64,000 nucleotides of DNA from Parietaria judaica (GCA_954871525.1 OX940869.1:24580001-24644000); one strand, 5' to 3'; positions 11,101 through 21,829 are shown, numbered from the stretch's first letter. Made by a program: numbers and translations. The notes: generated by a model from the sequence alone, not told the origin.

Positions 11101-14032
11101 TGGCAGCTATGAGCTTGTTGACTTCTTCATTGATTGCTTGATATCGCTCGGGGTTGAAAGCCCGTCTTCGCTGTATCTTCGGTATTTTTCCTTTCTCGAT
11201 GTTCAGTCGGTGAACGGCAATCTCGGGATCGATGCCTGGCATATCTGCATGTGACCAAGCAAAGACGTCTTTGAATTCTCGCAAGAAAGCGATCAACTGG
11301 GTTTTTATCATGGTCGGCAGCTGAGCGCCGATCATGACTGTTCTTTCTGGTTTTTCTTCGTCGACGACGATCGGGGTTACGTCTGATGACGGTTCCATGG
11401 TGGGTTTACGTCGCTCGCCCCTCGGGTCGAGTTCCGTGAATATTTGAGTTTCGTCTGAATCGGCGTGGCAGTTGTCGTCTATCTGGAAAACCGCGTTGAC
11501 CTCCAGGTCGATCGGGACATTTTTCGTGCCCTGAGCGTAACACGCCCTTGATTCTTTTTGGTTTCCGCGCATCACGCCAATCCCGCTAGTGGTGGGGAAC
11601 TTCACCAACAAGTGGAAGGTAGATGTGATGGCCTGCAGGTTATTGAGGGTCGGTCTTCCCAGGATGATGTTATATGCTGATGGTTGGTCCACTACCAAGT
11701 AGGTAATCATCCTCGTAATCTGCGGGCCTCCTTCCGATCCAAAAGTCGTTGGTAGTTCGATGGTTCCTTCGGTGACTACCGGCTTCCCGTTGAAGCCGTA
11801 AAGGGGTGTCTTTACTGGTGTGGAAGAGACTTTTCCTAGGTTCATACGGTCTAAGGCCGTTTTGAATATAATGTCTGCTGAGCTCCCGTTGTCAATTAAG
11901 ACTCGCCGTATTACATTGTTGGCAATTTGAGTTTCGACCACGATAGCGTCATTATGAGGGTGCGATATGGCTCGGGCCTCATCTTCTGTGAAGAATATGG
12001 TCTCGCATGACATGATCGATGGCGGAGCCAAGTGGCTAGTCGTATTGACCTGGTGCGCCTCCCTGTTTCCATCTAAAGCCCGTGCGTACTTCTTCCGCTT
12101 TTGACCGGAGTCACCTGTTTCGGGACCCCCGAGAATGGTCGAGACCACATTGAGTAGGGGAGCTTTGGACCTTCCGCGGTCGTCATTTCTGTTGGTCGTG
12201 TATTTTTCTCCGCCCTGCGATTGCTCGGTGACTTGTGGTTGTTGGCTGGTGGTTGGCCCCTTGTCTGCTATCATTTTGCGGACGAACTCCTTTAATTGTC
12301 CATCCTGGATCAATTCCTCAATTTGTCTCTTTAGGTGCCAACACTGGGCCGTCGTATGTCCGTGGTCCTGGTGGAACTCACAGTATTTGCTTTTATCTCG
12401 ATTAGTGGTTTTCGACATTGGCCGGGGTGTGGTGAATTTGTCCCCATGGAGGCTGAAGATCAGTGCTGGTGATGCTGTTAAGGGCGTAAAGTTTGCATTC
12501 TTTCGAAAATTCTCCACGGGTCCGGGCTGTCGGGATCGAGTGTTGGCCTCGTAGCCTTGTTGCGATCGTTGCTTCTTTTTCCGTGAATCATCGTCATTGC
12601 GGTCGTCGTCATCTCGACGTCTACCTCCTCGCTCTGATCCTCTCCTGCTCTCAAGGTATTCCTCAATGGAGATGTGTTGTGCAGCTCGTGCCATTAGATC
12701 GGCCATAGTGGTCGGCCTTTTTCCGACGAGAGACACCAAGAATTCGCCCATCCTGAGGCCGTCAATGAGAGCTATGATGGCATCGCTGTCGGTGTAGTCG
12801 GTTACTTTGTTGGCCTCTTCAATGAACCTGCTTAGATATTTCTGGAGAGACTCGTCGTTCCTCTGCTTAAGCGACCATAAGTATGATTTTTCCCTTCTTT
12901 GCATTAATGAGCTTGCGAACCGAGATATAAAACGTTCCTTCAATTCTTCAAATGATCCTATGGTTCCTTTAGCGAGTCGTTGGTACCATTCAAATGCCGG
13001 ACCTGTGAGGGTGAGGCAGAACGCTTGGCACATTGTGGCGGTTGTGCATTTTCTCATCTGCATCGTGGTTTGGTATTGCATTAAATGGTATGTGGGGTCG
13101 CTGCTTCCGTCATAGATAAGGTTCGGGGGGAAACGGATGTCGCCTACTATTTCTTCTGCGAGAAGGTGGGTGGCGAGGGGGGAAATGGTCCCTTCTACAA
13201 TGCTCTTGATGGCTGGACTTGTGTTCTGAGCTGTCTTGAGTTCCCGTATCTCGTTTTGAAGCCCTTGGACGATATTTATCCCTTGGACGATATTTATCAG
13301 TTCCGTGTTGATCGATGGTGCGACTGTCGTAGGGGGCGCCGCAGGGCGACCTCTGTCCCCAATTGTCCGTCGGATCGGCACATTCCCGGGGCTATGGGGT
13401 CTCTCTAACATCTGAGTCTCGTCATCGATTGCCGCTGCGTTTCCCTGTGAGTTTTGGCGGCGAGGAATCTCCCACCGGTGGTTTAGGTGTTGCCGCAGGT
13501 CTTCGCTTCGGCCTGGTTGGTTGAGGCGGTGCCGAAGGTCCCCCTCGTGCTCTGCTCGAGTTCCTGCGTTCGTGCGTTGTGGTGGATTGAACCTGCGTGC
13601 TTCCCCGCTGTCCGCAACCTGTTCTTCTCTCCCGAGGCGGGCGAAAGCTGACCTCCGCGAAGCCTGGGAGCGTGTTGGTCTTTGCGGTCGAATAACTTCC
13701 GGGGCGGGGTGTTCTTGTATGTCTAAATTCTCCCGCTGTGTTGGCCCAGGATCCTGTCTTTCCGCCCCTACAGGGCTTTCTTCTTCGTCAAGTACTTCCT
13801 CCATGACGGCGTTGAATCCCAGACGTCTCGTAACCAGACCTGTGAGCCGACTTATGTTGTGTTCGATCCGTGCTATCCGTGCATCTCGCTCGTTGCCTGT
13901 CGGACCTGAGTGAACACCTGTTTCTACCCCGTTCTGGGCTCGGCTAAGTCGGGCGTGAACCTGCGCTCTGGTATTCTGTGCAATGCTTCCTGTGGGGCGA
14001 GTAGTGGTGTCGTCGGAGAGATTAACCGACAT
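8132..14032 (-). CDS. Tat-lineage gag-pol polyprotein, intact
   Basis: This single ORF of 1966 residues has no internal stop and starts at an ATG 68 bases inside the primer site. Domains in order: retrotransposon gag (about 290-460); a CEFHQDHGHTTAQC zinc-knuckle-like motif (551-564); aspartic protease with IDNGSSAD (713-720); reverse transcriptase with YVDD (1104-1107). Next is the original RNase H (about 1215-1330), whose first catalytic aspartate position reads LYLSVS, so it looks inactive. A second archaeal-type RNase H (about 1395-1515) has HVDGAS, NNEAEYEA and YCDSQ. The integrase has H1619/H1626/C1657/C1660 and a D1689, D1749, E1785 core. A decayed first and intact second RNase H is a hallmark of the Tat lineage. 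The copy could be active. The integrase core has HGIH where the neighbouring copy keeps HGIP. Confidence 0.95.
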   Translation of the reverse strand: MSVNLSDDTTTRPTGSIAQNTRAQVHARLSRAQNGVETGVHSGPTGNERDARIARIEHNISRLTGLVTRRLGFNAVMEEVLDEEESPVGAERQDPGPTQRENLDIQEHPAPEVIRPQRPTRSQASRRSAFARLGREEQVADSGEARRFNPPQRTNAGTRAEHEGDLRHRLNQPGRSEDLRQHLNHRWEIPRRQNSQGNAAAIDDETQMLERPHSPGNVPIRRTIGDRGRPAAPPTTVAPSINTELINIVQGINIVQGLQNEIRELKTAQNTSPAIKSIVEGTISPLATHLLAEEIVGDIRFPPNLIYDGSSDPTYHLMQYQTTMQMRKCTTATMCQAFCLTLTGPAFEWYQRLAKGTIGSFEELKERFISRFASSLMQRREKSYLWSLKQRNDESLQKYLSRFIEEANKVTDYTDSDAIIALIDGLRMGEFLVSLVGKRPTTMADLMARAAQHISIEEYLESRRGSERGGRRRDDDDRNDDDSRKKKQRSQQGYEANTRSRQPGPVENFRKNANFTPLTASPALIFSLHGDKFTTPRPMSKTTNRDKSKYCEFHQDHGHTTAQCWHLKRQIEELIQDGQLKEFVRKMIADKGPTTSQQPQVTEQSQGGEKYTTNRNDDRGRSKAPLLNVVSTILGGPETGDSGQKRKKYARALDGNREAHQVNTTSHLAPPSIMSCETIFFTEDEARAISHPHNDAIVVETQIANNVIRRVLIDNGSSADIIFKTALDRMNLGKVSSTPVKTPLYGFNGKPVVTEGTIELPTTFGSEGGPQITRMITYLVVDQPSAYNIILGRPTLNNLQAITSTFHLLVKFPTTSGIGVMRGNQKESRACYAQGTKNVPIDLEVNAVFQIDDNCHADSDETQIFTELDPRGERRKPTMEPSSDVTPIVVDEEKPERTVMIGAQLPTMIKTQLIAFLREFKDVFAWSHADMPGIDPEIAVHRLNIEKGKIPKIQRRRAFNPERYQAINEEVNKLIAANFIKEVTYPEWVSNVVMVKKPNGKWRICIDYSDLNAACPKDCFPLPRIDQLVDATAGHQLMSMMDAYSGYNQIRMHEPDQIHTSFTTDRGLYCYKVMPFGLKNAGATYQRLVNRMFAKLIGKTMEVYVDDMLVKSLQVTDHVQDLREAFTLLRRYQMKLNPTKCAFGVESGKFLGFIVNQRGIEANPEKIQALLEMKSPQKIKEVQSLNGRINALGRFVSKATDRCQPFFKALIGGKGFAWNEECEAAFQELKNYLGSPPLLSKPRNEETLYLYLSVSTRAVSAVLVREEERKQLPIYYISKALLDAETRYMEIEKLALALVTAAKKLRPYFQAHQIVVRTEHPVRKALLKGTSSRMAIWSQELGEYGVEYQPRVAIKGQAVADFIAEFTYDTETLTSQEPNERSPPLKRKTDPTGPIWSMHVDGASNIHGSGAGIVFTNPEGGKLRYAVRFGFRATNNEAEYEALLAWLEIAQKLGAENMEIYCDSQLIAKQVLGEYQEKEDNMVAYLAEAHRRLEFLSWYEVAQIPRDENTEADTLARMASGADDEELGKVPVEVLERPSIEKTQVLSINVEAEESWMTPLIEYLMHETVPEDRKEAKRLKYRATRYVMNRGTLYKRGFSQPLLKCLSNIDSNRVLREIHEGVCGNHSAGRSLALKVLKQGYFWPTLKKDAHEMVRDCDKCQRFAKIPRQPAVPLCPVMVPRPFAKWGIDLIGKLPKAPGGLEYAIVAVDYFTKWVEAEPIGKITQANTTNFIWKSIICRHGIHESLIKDNARQFDNVNLRAFCGELGISNTFSSPIYPQANGQVESANKDIKTILKKKLDEKKGKWAEELPSVLWAYRTTTRNATGETPFALTYGVEAVIPAEITVPSPRVEYFNKEKNDEALCQELDLIEEKRNDAYTRLVAQKRIVERHYNSKVKARRFSEGSLVLRKVGPNTQVLGAGVLGPTWEGPYRIRQVIRDGTYRLEEMNGKEITHPWNVQHLKQYHQ

Positions 14033-14099
14033 CTTCGCTTAGGAGAGTAAGGTGATGTGAGTTTTGCTGGTGGGATTCCGAGGTCTTGACTTATCGGGC

Positions 14100-14117
14100 C
14101 CCCTCCTTCTAGCGCCA
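14100..14117 (-). promoter_or_regulatory. Primer-binding site, tRNA-Asn type
   Basis: On the minus strand TGGCGCTAGAAGGAGGGG lies two bases inside the 5' LTR. It is complementary to the 3' end of plant tRNA-Asn(GTT) as I know it, including the terminal CCA. Confidence 0.88.
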
Positions 14118-14119
14118 AA

Positions 14120-15627
14120 TGTTAATGCCTGAAATTAGATTAACGTAAAATCCGGCCCACTAGCCTATTATGGGCCGCAAATGGTTTCTGGGAAATTAGA
14201 CTCGTTCTGTGAACCTGGAAAAAGAGATTAAAAAAGGAGACTTTGACGTGCTAAGCGCTCGTTTCTTTGTTTTTTAGAGGTCCGGGAAATAGTCTTTGAG
14301 AACCTGACTTCGATCCCTGAACCTGAAAAAGGAGACTGAAAAAGGAGACGTTGACGCGCCAAATGCTCGCTTCTTCGTCTTTGGCGGTCCGAAAAGTAGT
14401 CTTCGGGAACCTGGCTTCGATCCCTGAACCTGAAAAAGGAGAAGGAAACGTGAACTTTAAAGGAGGGCGGAGGTGGGACCCCCGTCGCTCACTCCGACGC
14501 TCAACATTAGAACGGAATTTTAGGTGTCGGGAAGTGAAAATATGAGCAGAGGTTTTTTCGGCTCGGGAATGGCTTACCGATTGTGGCGGGGGTACCCTCG
14601 TATTTATAGAGGGTGGGAGAACCGATTTCATGCCTTCGGGGCTCGCGGCGCGCCCCGAAGGCACGTTTTTCACTTCGGGGCGCGCGGCGCGCCCCGAAGG
14701 CACGTTTTTCACTTCGGGGCGCGCGGCGCGCCCCGAAGGCACGTTTTTCACTTCGGGGCGCGCGGCGCGTCCCGAAGGCACGTTTTTTCCTTCAGGGTGC
14801 GCGGCGCGCCCTGAAGGCATGTTTTTCATTTCGGGGCGCGCGGCGCGCCCCGAAGGCACGTTTTTCACTTCGGGCCGTTGACTTTCTCGTTTTGACTTCT
14901 CGGGTCGGACCATTGACTTTGTTGACTTTTCCGAGTCGGACCGTTGATTTTGTTGACCTTTTCGTTGACTTTCTCAACTCGGGCTGTTGACTTTGGTTGA
15001 CTTTCCTGTTTGACTTTCTTAAGTCGGGCTGTTGACTTTGGTTGACTTTCCCGGGTCGGCCCGTTGACCTTCGTTGACTTTTTCGTTTGACTTTCGTTGA
15101 CTTTCTCAAGTCGGGCCATTGACTTTGGTTGACTTTCCCGGGTCGGCCCGTTGCCCTTCGTTGACTTTTTTCGTTTGACTTTCGTTGACTTTCTCAAGTC
15201 GGGCCGTTGACTTTGGTTGACTTTCCCGTTTGACTTTCTTAAGTCGGGCTGTTGACTTTGGTTGACTTTCCCGGGTCGGCCCGTTGACCTTCGTTGATTT
15301 TTTCGTTTGACTTTCGTTGACTTTCTCAAGTCGGGCCGTTGACTTTGGTTGACTTTCCCGGGTCGGCCCGTTGACCTTCGTTGACTTTTTCGTTTGACTT
15401 TCGTTGACTTTCTCAAGTCGGGCCGTTGACTTTGGTTGACTTTCCTGTTTGACTTTCTTAAGTCGGGCCGTTGACTTTGGTTGACTTTCCTGGGTCGGCC
15501 CGTTGACTTTTTATTGACTTTTCCAAAGCGGGTCAAAGGTTATTTAGTATGCCTTTTTCTTGGGCCTCTTGGGCGCTTTTTTGGTTTGGGCCTTAATTTT
15601 TCTAGGCTCTGAAAAATGCGCATAACA
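14120..15627 (-). repeat. 5' LTR of the Tat element, shared with the truncated copy
   Basis: The 1508-bp LTR is 39 bp longer than its partner, because it has six palindromic units instead of five. It also abuts a second polypurine tract and internal region at 15628, so it serves as the 3' LTR of the truncated neighbour. Confidence 0.93.
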
Positions 15628-17279
15628 TTAACCCCCCAGTTTCTTGCGAGATTGCATCTTGCGGGAAACTTTATGCTTTAAGTCACCTTTGTCAAGTTGC
15701 CGGAATTAATATTCGACTTTTGATATTTTTGTAAGGTTTTGCGCCTTAACGTCTTACTTTCTGATATTTTGCGCCGTAGCGTCTTTTTAGTATTTGTCGA
15801 GTTTCTGCGCTTTAGCGTCTTATTTCTTGGTATTTTGCGCCGTTGCGTCTTTTTAGTATATTGCCGAGTTTTTGCGTTTTAGCGTCTTACTTCTCGGTCT
15901 TTTGCGCCGTAGCGTCTTATCTTTATATTTTATCGGATTTCGCGTCTTAGCGCTTATCATTCCGAATTTTGCGTTTGAGGCCGTAGCGTCTTTTTAGTAT
16001 ATTGCCGAGTTTCTGCGTTTTAACGTCTTACTTCTCGGTCTTTTGCGCCGTAGCGTCTTATCTTTATATTTTATCGGATTTCGCGTCTTAGCGCTTATCA
16101 TTCCGAATTTTGCGCCTGAGCGTCTTATGTTCATATACATATATTTACACTTAATTATTTATTTTTACAAGTTAATCTATTTTGACAAATCATTGTTAAC
16201 ACTTGCTTTTCAAAGTTTTCTAAACGAAAATCAAGAATTCGCATGAGTCAAAAAATGCTTGCGTCCCAAAAAGGTAACTTAAATAATTAATTAAAGTAGA
16301 TGCACAAAAAGGCTTTGTCGAGCCTCGTTCATTTATCAAAAGTGGCGTTACATATATAGGCAATCGGAGCTAATTCTGTGCCTTACTCATCAAAATGCAT
16401 TACATAGGGGTTACTACTGGTGGTACTGCTTCAGATGTTGGACGTTCCACGGGTGCGTGATTTCTTTCCCGTTCATTTCTTCGAGGCGATACGTGCCATC
16501 GCGGATGACTTGGCGGATACGATACGGTCCTTCCCAAGTCGGGCCGAGGACGCCTGCTCCGAGCACTTGGGTGTTTGGTCCTACCTTCCTCAGGACCAAG
16601 CTTCCTTCGCTGAAGCGACGAGCTTTTACTTTGGAATTGTAGTGACGCTCCACTATCCTTTTTTGAGCAACTAGGCGGGTGTATGCATCGTTTCGCTTTT
16701 CTTCTATCAAATCGAGTTCCTGACACAAGGCTTCGTCGTTCTTTTCTTTGTTGAAGTATTCTACCCGTGGTGATGGGACTGTTATCTCTGCCGGTATGAC
16801 CGCTTCGACGCCGTAAGTTAGGGCGAATGGAGTTTCTCCGGTAGCATTGCGGGTTGTAGTTCGATACGCCCATAAGACCGACGGAAGTTCCTCAGCCCAT
16901 TTTCCTTTCTTCTCGTCCAATTTCTTTTTTAGAATCGTTTTGATATCTTTGTTCGCTGACTCGACCTGTCCGTTTGCCTGGGGGTAGATCGGGGATGAGA
17001 ATGTGTTGCTGATTCCGAGCTCACCGCAGAAGGCCCGGAGGTTCACGTTGTCAAATTGCCTCGCGTTATCTTTGATTAGCGATTCGGGTATCCCGTGGCG
17101 ACATATTATGCTCTTCCAGATGAAGTTCGTGGTGTTGGCTTGTGTGATTTTTCCGATCGGCTCCGCCTCGACCCATTTCGTGAAGTAATCGACAGCGACA
17201 ATTGCATATTCGAGTCCTCCGGGTGCCTTAGGAAGTTTTCCGATCAGATCGATTCCCCATTTTGCAAAGGGCCGGGGAA
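15628..17279 (-). mobile_element. Truncated second Tat copy sharing an LTR
   Basis: This segment repeats 7346-8997 almost base for base; I see only about three or four differences. It contains the polypurine tract, the repeat-rich 3' region and the end of pol. It stops abruptly at 17279 in the integrase-coding region, next to DNA that matches 54404-54753. The arrangement LTR-internal-LTR-partial internal is expected from unequal recombination, or tandem insertion followed by deletion. Confidence 0.93.
16414..17279 (-). pseudogene. Truncated integrase end of gag-pol
   Basis: About 288 codons match the C-terminal part of the neighbouring polyprotein, from PRPFAKWGIDLIG to the stop. They include all three DDE residues and the C-terminal integrase tail. 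Upstream the frame continues to 17352 only through unrelated flanking DNA. It keeps the canonical HGIPESL where the full copy reads HGIHESL. There is no gag, protease, RT or zinc domain, so it is non-functional. Confidence 0.92.
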
Positions 17280-17630
17280 ATAACCGGAAAACGCGACAAC
17301 CTAATTTTTTATTGAAGAAATCCCACTGTAGAATCAACAAAAGGAAAATCAATACCCATGATCAAAATAAAATTCTCCCTGAAAAAAAAAAAAATCTAAT
17401 TGGCTGAAAAGTAATGAATTTGCCAAACCTCTTGTTCACACTCGCAGTTTATCTTCCGATCCAGGACTAAAATTCAATGTAATATCCAAGAAAAAAATAA
17501 ACTCACGAACGAACTTACACTTGATTGAAGCAATTCCCATAAAACATCAACAATGGGAAAGAAAAACAATGTCAATTAATCAAAACTGAAAAATAAAAAA
17601 GGCAGAAACAATGGCCCAGTAGAGAAAATG
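17280..17630 (+). repeat. Right flank of the Tat array, duplicated at 54404-54753
   Basis: The region matches 54404-54753 closely, including GGAAAACRCGACAACCTAAT, GAATTTGCCAAACCTCTTG and AACAATGGCCCAGTAGAG. The match ends near 17630. Together with 5781-5876 it shows that the array sits in a duplicated copy of the 53764-54753 locus. Confidence 0.85.
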
Positions 17631-17998
17631 ATGGCCCACGGAACAAAAGAAATATAGGAGGAAATATCTTGCTTCAACAATCCATAAAGATTCCTTAAAA
17701 AAAAAAAAACAATCCATAAAGATTCTTTAATATTGAATTGCTCTTCATCTCTTTGGCGGTGAGTTACGTTTGCACAATATGACATTTTTTCATGAAAAAA
17801 TATTCATCCATTTTCATAGTTGTACTTATCCAAATGCACATTCATTAAATATGACAGCAAAAAGAAGAAAACAATTTAAATAGCAATGCTTGTAATTTTC
17901 AAGTTATGATTGATATCGTTTCAATGGATGCTTGTAATTTTGTATTGAGGAAAACCGTGGAAATTTGACCGACGCACACTCCACGACGGTGATACAAA
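17631..17998. other. Intergenic stretch, nothing recognised
   Basis: AT-rich with poly-A runs. A short direct repeat (AACAATCCATAAAGATTC) occurs twice near 17680-17730. No gene was found. Confidence 0.45.
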
Positions 17999-18597
17999 CT
18001 ATACCGATCAAAGTGTAGAGATATCAAACAAGCAAACTTCTATATCTCGACAACAACTTATCACCTTGTAACAATTTAAGCAAAGTTCTTAATACCGAGA
18101 CCCCTGAAAAATTGATAGCTCTAGTTTATGAGTATCGATTTTTTAGAAGGACAAATTTTCTATTTGAAAAGATGACCGAATTTGTCGGTCACCTTAGGCA
18201 AATATGACTCAAAATTAAGATAACTGAAAGTAAAATAATCTTTTACTAAAACAACCAAAAATTAAAATAGCCAAAAAATTACGATAACATAAATTAGGTT
18301 ATCTTTGTCCAAGATAGCCGGTTTTTCGGTCATGTTCGTCAAATATGGCCAAAAATTCGGCTATATTGAGCAAAGATAGCTAACTTTTTCGGCGAGCTTC
18401 GAATCGGAAGGTAAATTAAGGGTATTTCCCCTCTAATTACTGCACTTTGAGGATTGGTTCTTGTATTCCATATATTATTTTCTTATATGCTACTTATATT
18501 GTAAGTTGTAACTAGCTTATCAATGGGTAATCAATAAATAATGGGTGTACGGACTTGTAATTTACTGGTATTAATTTACAGGTTAACCAGTAGCCGA
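17999..18597 (+). repeat. Dispersed repeat, copy A
   Basis: About 599 bp closely match 61177-61772, from CTATACCGATCAAAGTG to GGTTAACCAGTAGCCGAT. The interior is rich in AAAATAGCCGAAAA-like motifs. No terminal repeats or target duplication were found and the class is unknown. Confidence 0.8.
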
Positions 18598-18773
18598 TAG
18601 ATATATATATATATGATATACATTTAAACTGTGTAATTATTACATGCATAATGAGTTAATTGTTTTTTTTTTATACAAATATAAGGACTGGAAAGACAAT
18701 TTCTTGCAAATCAAAGATTTTTTTTAGAAAGTCAATATTGCTGCAAATCGAACCATGTTTGAAATGCTTTGGT

Positions 18774-19058
18774 CGACTTATTACTTCCGATGATTTAAAC
18801 ATTGTCTGGGCTCAAGCAAATGAGCTAAATTCACTACTATTTGTCATATATATTAAATTGATTTTAACTTTTTTGTCAAGTTGGTCCCTTAGGAGCTTCA
18901 TAAGTTTCTATATATTCGACTTATTACTTCCGATGATTTAAACATTGTCTGGGCTCAAGCAAATGAGCTAAATTCACTACTATTTGTCATACATATTAAA
19001 TTGATTTAACTTTTTTGTCATGTTGGTCCCTTAGGAGCTTCATAAGTTTCTATATATT
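18774..19058 (+). repeat. Tandem duplication of about 143 bp
   Basis: Two adjacent near-identical units start CGACTTATTACTTCCGATG (18774 and 18917), and a third partial start CGACC lies at 19059. There is no coding role. Confidence 0.85.
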
Positions 19059-19289
19059 CGACCTCACAATCTCATTTTTGGATTATTTTTGGAATTTCTG
19101 AACAAACGGTAGAATGTAAAAAATATATATAATTTAAAAATATATTATCCCTACGAAATACAAACTATGAAACAAGAAACACCTAATTTGAGAAGAAATA
19201 AAAAATGAAAAACGACAAACGACAATAATTAAAATTTGAGATAATTAAATACTAAAGCGATAACTAAAAATACGCCTTCCTTGTCGGCG
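19059..19289. other. AT-rich 3' flank of the F-box gene
   Basis: Downstream of the minus-strand F-box gene. It is AT-rich and no separate feature was recognised. It probably contains the gene's 3' untranslated region. Confidence 0.4.
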
Positions 19290-21392
19290 CTAGCCACCTG
19301 TGCTTGCGACGCTCCCCGTGTTCCGTCTACGATATGTTTGCCGGTAGCGTGGATCCGAATCAAAGAGCTTTCCGAATTTTCTTTTACGTTTGGGCTTACC
19401 ATAGTCCCACTCTAGCAGAAACCGTACACATTTACTCGTCTTAGCAATTGGAGGTGGATCCCATGCTTGACGACCAAACACGAATTCGTCTTCGTTGCTT
19501 TTATCATTCATTAACATGGCTCCATTGAAATCAATCTTTGCTGCTTTCAAACTGTTATGCCAACACTTGCTCTGGCACCCATTGCAGCACGACCGCTCTT
19601 CGCATCGCAACAACTTCTCGCAAAGAACCTAAACATCAACGTCAGCATTCAGGGTTCATAAACTGTCAAAAATATACTCGAACCTCGGACTTGCTTACCC
19701 AATACAACTATATTAATAAGGAATGCAAATCAAATCAACATTTTGTTTAAAAACATTCAATTCAATCATATTAATGCATTAGGGGTCAGTAATCAAGCCA
19801 AGTTGACTTTGTTGGCGACTAATTAACCATTTTATTAGGGGTAAACTTGCCCAACATTAACATGTGAGCTAGTTTTTCTTTTTTACAACAGCAACTTGAA
19901 ACACAAATCTGCTCAAAGATTCAAAGCAAAATCGGATTTTTTTTTTTTCACACCTTTTGGAGATTATTCTCGACATCATCATCATCATCATCTATTGATA
20001 AAGATATGATTTTCGGATGGCAGGTCCAGAGCAATCCTTTTAGAAGAGCAACACAATCAGATTCGTCCATATATTTTACGCGTGTGATGTCCAGACGATC
20101 CACTTCTACCAATGTGGGACTCTCGGATTCTCCGACAGATTTTAAATCAAAACTTACCTACCACATACAAAATATATATTATTCAAAACTGGATATACAA
20201 TTTGTCACAAACTTGGAACGAAAGCCATGATTAATACCTCATTGCTATAGAGTGATATTTCCAAGTAAGTTCGCAAGGTTAGGTGTCCAAGGAATCTCCT
20301 CAATTCACCGAACTTAGAATTGTCGAGTACAATTCTATGGGGAGCATCCAATTTACATATGAAATCCACGTTGCTACGAACAACGTTCGACGACAGTAGA
20401 GGAAATTTGACAATGTCAGCTTCGTAAGTGAAGTTTGATAGAGTTGGAGCATCGACAAAAATAGATTCAATCCCTCGGCAGTGAAAGATTGTTAGAAATT
20501 TTAGCCGCAGATGAGAGATCCTAACTCTTTTCAGAACTTGGCAAAGGATAAGTTGGAGAGTCTCGAGGCAGGGAAATTTCGACATTAGCGTACTGATTTG
20601 TTCATCGGTGATTCCACTGCACCGTAGTTTCAAGGATTTCAGAGCATGACACGAAATTATATCGCGCGTAGCAGGCACATAATTGCAGCATAAGAAGCTT
20701 TTCAAAGATGGGGCATCAATGGAAATCCTCTTGTTTTCGTGCCACATCGCTATCTTAAAGGACTCAAGTTTATGGAGTTTGGAGATGTTAATTGTTTTCA
20801 CACCAAAGATGCGCCAAAAAATAAAATGTACGATGTTGGGGCAGTTTTGACAGATATCTTGGAGTATCTTCTCGCTCATGATGACATCTACCAGAGTTAG
20901 ACTTTGAAGATTTATAAACTTGGAGAAACCCGGATTTGCATTAATTGAGAACGCCATCTTTGAGAGAGGGTAGGCACGATAAGTCCTCCTATCAAACCAT
21001 GCTTTGAATGCCAATCCAGAAGCACCATTGCGAAGAGCAAGTGGAAACCAAGTATCTATGAGCGGAATCGAGTCGACATGGATGCTTTCAAGATGGAGAG
21101 TCACGGTGCCAAGTGTTAGCCCGCTCCGAGCGAATGTTCGCAGAGACGTATCCACAAAGTTAAAAAACTCTTTGACTCGCTCCTGGTATCCGGGCCCATA
21201 GTGGATGTGCCTCATATAATCACTTTGGATGAAAACGAACAGGGGATTGGACTTCCAAACGGAATTCCAATACTTGGACAACACGGAAGTTCTCGCGGAA
21301 TCTATAACGGGAAGACCCTGCTGAATTTTATGCAAGATAACCGAGGGTAGCTGGGAGATGCGGTCGCACTCGCCGAGCACAGCAACTCCCAT
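19290..21392 (-). CDS. F-box/LRR protein, three exons
   Basis: The inferred model is exon 1 21392-20238, exon 2 20157-19954 and exon 3 19628-19290. All junctions are GT-AG and in phase 0 (GAG|gtatta, gtggtag|GTA, AAG|gtgtg, tttag|GTT), giving 565 residues. The protein starts with an F-box-like segment (DRISQLPSVILHKI and LSKYWNSVW, residues 10-50). Leucine-rich repeats follow (about 150-340; LKSLKLRCSGITDEQI, LETLQLILC). Exon 2 holds LLWTCHPKIISLSI and an acidic DDDDDD run. Exon 3 holds a Cys-rich CEERSCCNGCQSKC motif and a basic tail. This layout matches large plant F-box/LRR families that recruit substrates to SCF ubiquitin ligases. The Skp1-binding segment is not a strong F-box, so function is inferred. 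No stops or frameshifts were seen. Confidence 0.85.
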
Positions 21393-21742
21393 ATTTCACC
21401 TGTCATAGTCATACAATAAATTACAAGGAAACAGAAACGAATCTCCAGTATTGATAATCATGATCAATTCAAATTTTGAAACTTGATATCTTCAATTTTC
21501 AATAGAATCTTCAAGTTTAAACACACACATATTTTTGAAATCGAATATAAAGCACCAATTCGTAAGAGTATAGAGAAACGATGAATGAATCGATCCAAAG
21601 TGCGATACAATTAAGAAGCTCGAAGGGGTTCGACTCACCAGTCAGTCTCGAAAGAGAAGAAGAAGCTTTGTTTATCTCTCTGCAACGTCTCCTAAAGCTC
21701 GTAATTATATATGTATTATTCAATTCCAATACTCTCTCTCTC

Positions 21743-21781
<39 letters not shown>

Positions 21782-21829
21782 TTAAAGATATTTGAACGTA
21801 TTTATAAATAATATTTATTATTATTATTA
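21393..21829 (-). promoter_or_regulatory. Upstream region of the F-box gene with CT/TA microsatellite
   Basis: This contains the 5' flank of the minus-strand F-box gene and a (CT)n(TA)n microsatellite at about 21731-21778. A sequence reading GACAG just upstream of the ATG could be a splice acceptor of a leader intron, but this is not proven. Confidence 0.4.

Larger units (their letters stand above)
5877..15627 (-). mobile_element. Complete Ty3-type LTR retrotransposon, Tat lineage
   Basis: On the minus strand the element reads 5' LTR (14120-15627), tRNA-Asn primer site, a single gag-pol ORF (14032 down to 8132), a repeat-rich 3' untranslated region, a polypurine tract (7346-7356) and a 3' LTR (5877-7345). 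The two LTRs differ by about six substitutions plus one extra 39-bp repeat unit by eye, which indicates a recent insertion. Tat lineage is inferred from the second, archaeal-type RNase H domain. No 5-bp target duplication can be read, because the right LTR runs straight into another internal region (15628-17279) instead of host DNA. Confidence 0.93.

Noticed and set aside
12135..12554. Plus-strand ORFs antisense to gag-pol (for example 8138-8392, 12135-12554, 13521-13913)
   Set aside because: They are shadows of the intact minus-strand polyprotein with no domain of their own.
20100..20130. Second snRNA-type USE (TCCCACATTGG on the minus strand)
   Set aside because: It lies within exon 2 of the F-box gene with no TATA at the right distance; taken as coincidence.
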